Assembly: GCA_020852775.1 (NCBI GenBank)
Contig: JADZAD010000312.1
Location: 1 to 7,206 of the forward strand
Source of the DNA: Anaerolineae bacterium
Lineage (GTDB): Bacteria > Chloroflexota > Anaerolineae > Aggregatilineales > UBA3940
Length of the DNA stretch: 7,206 nt
Direction of reading: 5' to 3'
Shown here: one piece after another, positions 5,232-7,206 of the stretch
Position numbering within the stretch: position 1 is the first letter of the stretch
Layout of the letters: every line of letters starts with the position of its first letter
Made by a program: the position numbers and the translations under genes
Notes under the pieces: model-generated
Told to the model about the DNA's origin: nothing
Seen by the model: the letters and a program-made list of their open reading frames with translations, nothing else
Databases searched by the model: none

Positions 5232-6575
5232 ATGAACGAGCAAACGATCAACCGGCTGGGCCGGCGGGAATTCCAACTGGTCTTTGCCTATGCCCCGGCG
5301 GGCCTCGGTCATCTCCGTGTAACCGACGCGCTATAACATGGACTCCCCGATACTGCGAACCCGGTCGTGCTCGGCAGTAATGACCGCTCTATTCAGCTTA
5401 TTCATCGGGTTACGAGCATCAATCCATTCTTCAGGGCTGCCTTCGAGTGGTTCCAGTCTGGGCCACTCGCCACCTCCTGGAATAGACTCTACCGGGCCTA
5501 TCTGCGCTCCGGTACCAGGTTGATCCACAACGAACTTATCGAACTATTCGCGGAGAAGCTGGAGCCTCCGGAGGAGGTGGTGGTGATCGCCACCCATTTC
5601 GGGCTGGCGCACAAGCTCGCGGCGATCAAAGACCGGATGCAGCGGGAACAGCGCGTCAGGGTCCGTCTGGTAGTGGTGGTGACGGACGCGACCTTCCAAC
5701 CAGTCTGGTATGTGGATGGCGCAGACTTGATGGTGGTGCCCAGTTACTCGGTTAAGGACCAGTTCTTCGCTTACGGGAAGAGTCTGGGTGCATCAGTACG
5801 AATTGAGGTTCTGCCTTATCCCCTGATGCCCGAATTGGGCCGCCCGCTGGATCCAGCCGAGCTGGCATGTAAGGTCAGGCAGTTTGATGCGACCAGCGAT
5901 GAATCCATCGAGGTTTCGATTCCGATCTCTGGTGCGGCGGTGGGTACCGATTACTTTCTGGCCCTGATGCGGGCTCTGAGAGCAAAGTCGAGGAGGTTCC
6001 GTTTCCTGGTGGTGTCCAAGGATGCTCCCTATACGCGTGACTTCCTTGCTGTTCTCGCAGACGAAGACTGGGTAGACATCCATTCTGCCAGGAGCGATCG
6101 TGAGATCGTTAACGCTTATCACGACCTTCTCGTCGAGCATGTTGTCTCACTGGAAGTCACGAAGCCCAGCGAGCAGGCCTTCAAGACTTTGCTGTGTGCC
6201 CGTCTGCAGGGCGGCGTGTTCCTGCTGTTCTCTGAGCCGGTTGGCAAACAGGAGCGTGACAACCTCGACTTTCTTCAGGACCACTCACTTATCCCCTCTC
6301 AACAGGTTAATGCTTTGCTCTGGGGTTTGGCTGAGAATCATTCCAGGCTGGGCGATGCTGCTCACTCTGACATTCTGGCAAAAGCTGCAGAGTGGAGGGG
6401 GGTTCGTCTCCCGGCTGACCCGGTCCGTGCCGCGGGTTTCATCTGGTGGTTGCTGACCTCTGGCCCCCTCGCCCGGCTTTTGGCAACCGGGGCTGACCAA
6501 CTCCGCGGAGCTAGTCAACCGAACATCGGCCCCGACGGGGTCGCTCGTTTCTGGAACCTCGTGGCCTCCCTCTGA
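5232..6575 (+). pseudogene. GT-B-fold glycosyltransferase-like gene (MurG/MGDG-synthase-like) interrupted by one in-frame TAA
   Basis: ATG 5232 has GGAG 6 nt upstream and opens a 447-codon frame whose only interruption is TAA at codon 35. Before it, REFQLVFAYAPAGLGHLRV (12-30) is the first strand and Gly-rich GxGH loop of a GT-B acceptor domain. After it, the same frame gives HGLPDTANPVVLGSNDRSIQ and then an uninterrupted protein. Further motifs are THFGLAHK (121-128), VVTDATFQPVW (149-159) and VPSYSVKD (169-176), which resemble the N-domain of processive diacylglycerol glucosyltransferases. The donor domain starts at IPISGAAVG (230-238) and contains EVTKPSEQAFK (308-318), in the place of the nucleotide-sugar-binding loop. 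No membrane segment is seen. Known relatives move a sugar from a nucleotide sugar to lipid or peptidoglycan precursors; the acceptor here is unknown. If TAA is real and not read through, only a GTG start at 5367 (402 residues, no visible ribosome binding site, lacking the GxGH loop) would remain. Confidence 0.7.
5334..5336 (+). other. Premature in-frame TAA in the glycosyltransferase-like gene
   Basis: The codons around it read GCG CTA TAA CAT GGA. The reading frame is the same on both sides (5232 and 5367 differ by 135 nt), so this is a single-codon interruption and not a frameshift. One base change from TAC, TAT, CAA, GAA, AAA or TCA would give it. The nearby sequence shows no obvious readthrough element. 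Confidence 0.85.
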
Positions 6576-6692
6576 CTCACCGTTGCGTCTTCATACAGGG
6601 CCACGTAGAAATTGATTTTCCACCCCGGCACTCATGTTGTACAGTAGGCGACTGTGGGTACTAGATACAGTCCTATTGCAAAGGAGCGCCTG
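6576..6692 (+). promoter_or_regulatory. Upstream region of the MFS exporter gene with a dyad
   Basis: This 117-nt gap contains ACAGT-AGGCG-ACTGT at 6641-6655, with a third ACAGT at 6667-6671. TTGTAC (6637-6642) and TAGATA (6662-6667) are 19 nt apart, with the dyad between them. That layout is reminiscent of MerR-family-controlled promoters, which use overlong spacers. The hexamers are poor matches, so this is tentative. No terminator for the glycosyltransferase gene is apparent. Confidence 0.3.
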
Positions 6693-7206
6693 ATGAGTGC
6701 TGGCGAGGCAGAGGCAACTGCAGAACTCTCACCATTTGCTGTATTCCGCAACCCCTCATTTGCCCGGATGTGGCTGGCGCAGCTTCTCTCCACCATCGGT
6801 GACTCGTTTACGATGATTGCTGCAGGCATCCTGATTTACCAGAAGACCGGTTCGGCACTCTCTGTGGGCCTGATGCTGATCGTGACGTCCGTCCCTACTC
6901 TGATCAACGGCATGATCGCAGGGGTGTTCGTAGACCGGTTTGACCGCACGAAGATCATGATCATTTCGGATGTCAGCCGCGGAATCCTGATCCTGTCGAT
7001 ACCTTTCCTACTCCATTCAGGGATCTTCTGGATATACGTGATTGCCTTCCTGAGTAGCATGATTACGACCTTCTTTGCTCCGGCCTATGAGAGCGTGATC
7101 CCGGAGATGGCAAGCGACGAAGAACTCAGCGCGGCGAATTCGATGATAGCCATCAGTTCTTTCGGCTCTACAGCAGTTGGGTTCGCTGCGTCCGGCTTGC
7201 TTGCCG
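6693..7206 (+). CDS. Major facilitator superfamily transporter, drug-exporter type (C-terminus outside window)
   Basis: The first 171 residues are present. After a polar N-terminus, FRNPSFARMWLAQLLSTIGD (18-37) is the typical entry to TM1 of the MFS_3/EntS-MefA-like exporters. Hydrophobic segments follow at about 35-50, 56-78, 89-107, 111-130 and 150-171, which matches the first half of a 12-helix transporter in the inner membrane. Motif A of the superfamily is GVFVDRFDRTK (77-87), in the loop between TM2 and TM3. The segment APAYESVIPEMASDEELSAA (129-148) is also characteristic of this subgroup. Transport would be proton-driven efflux; the substrate is unknown, and the drug-exporter call is by similarity only. 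ATG 6693 has a perfect AAGGAG with 6-nt spacing. It is 117 nt downstream of the glycosyltransferase gene on the same strand and probably has its own promoter. Confidence 0.92.
   Translation, partial: MSAGEAEATAELSPFAVFRNPSFARMWLAQLLSTIGDSFTMIAAGILIYQKTGSALSVGLMLIVTSVPTLINGMIAGVFVDRFDRTKIMIISDVSRGILILSIPFLLHSGIFWIYVIAFLSSMITTFFAPAYESVIPEMASDEELSAANSMIAISSFGSTAVGFAASGLLA

Noticed and set aside
5338..5523. ATG directly after the premature TAA as an alternative start
   Set aside because: This frame gives a Ser/Pro-rich 61-residue sequence unlike protein. The conserved glycosyltransferase sequence continues in the original frame.

Overview
The window holds two transcriptional blocks that point away from a regulatory stretch at about 4841-5231. 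It looks like a chromosomal segment of a GC-rich bacterium. I favour a Chloroflexota (Thermomicrobia-like) source from the style of the glycosyltransferase, the small hypothetical protein and the MFS exporter, but this is a weak inference without database searches. No tRNA, rRNA, CRISPR array, insertion sequence or phage gene is visible.

Minus-strand block (reading from 4840 down to 1). A small protein of 105 residues (4840-4523) comes first. After a 142-nt gap with a promoter-like element and an 18-bp palindrome come three genes of a molybdenum hydroxylase: FAD subunit (4380-3472), 2Fe-2S subunit (3413-2946) and molybdopterin subunit (2907-553), in the M-S-L order common in CO-dehydrogenase/xanthine-dehydrogenase-type operons. 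A metal-dependent hydrolase of the cyclase/kynurenine formamidase-like family follows 61 nt later (491 to beyond the left edge). All cofactor motifs are intact in the three hydroxylase subunits. Together they should form an FAD/2Fe-2S/Mo enzyme that inserts oxygen from water into an aromatic heterocycle or aldehyde and passes the electrons through the two 2Fe-2S clusters to FAD. The residue that orients purines in true xanthine dehydrogenase is not conserved, and the operon also holds a ring-amide-type hydrolase. A catabolic route of the kind 'hydroxylate, then open the ring' for an unidentified heterocycle is therefore a reasonable hypothesis.

Plus-strand block. A glycosyltransferase-like gene of the GT-B fold (5232-6575) is complete from a good ribosome binding site to its stop, except for one in-frame TAA at codon 35. 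The protein frame continues without interruption across that codon. It is a recent nonsense mutation, a sequence error or a recoded stop, and this is the most notable single observation in the window. An MFS exporter gene (6693 to beyond the right edge) follows, with its own ribosome binding site and a dyad-rich upstream region.

The stretch 4841-5231 (391 bp) has no confident gene. It holds a likely minus-strand promoter for the 105-residue protein, a 16-bp palindrome, a dubious 48-codon frame, and a repeat-containing leader before the glycosyltransferase gene.
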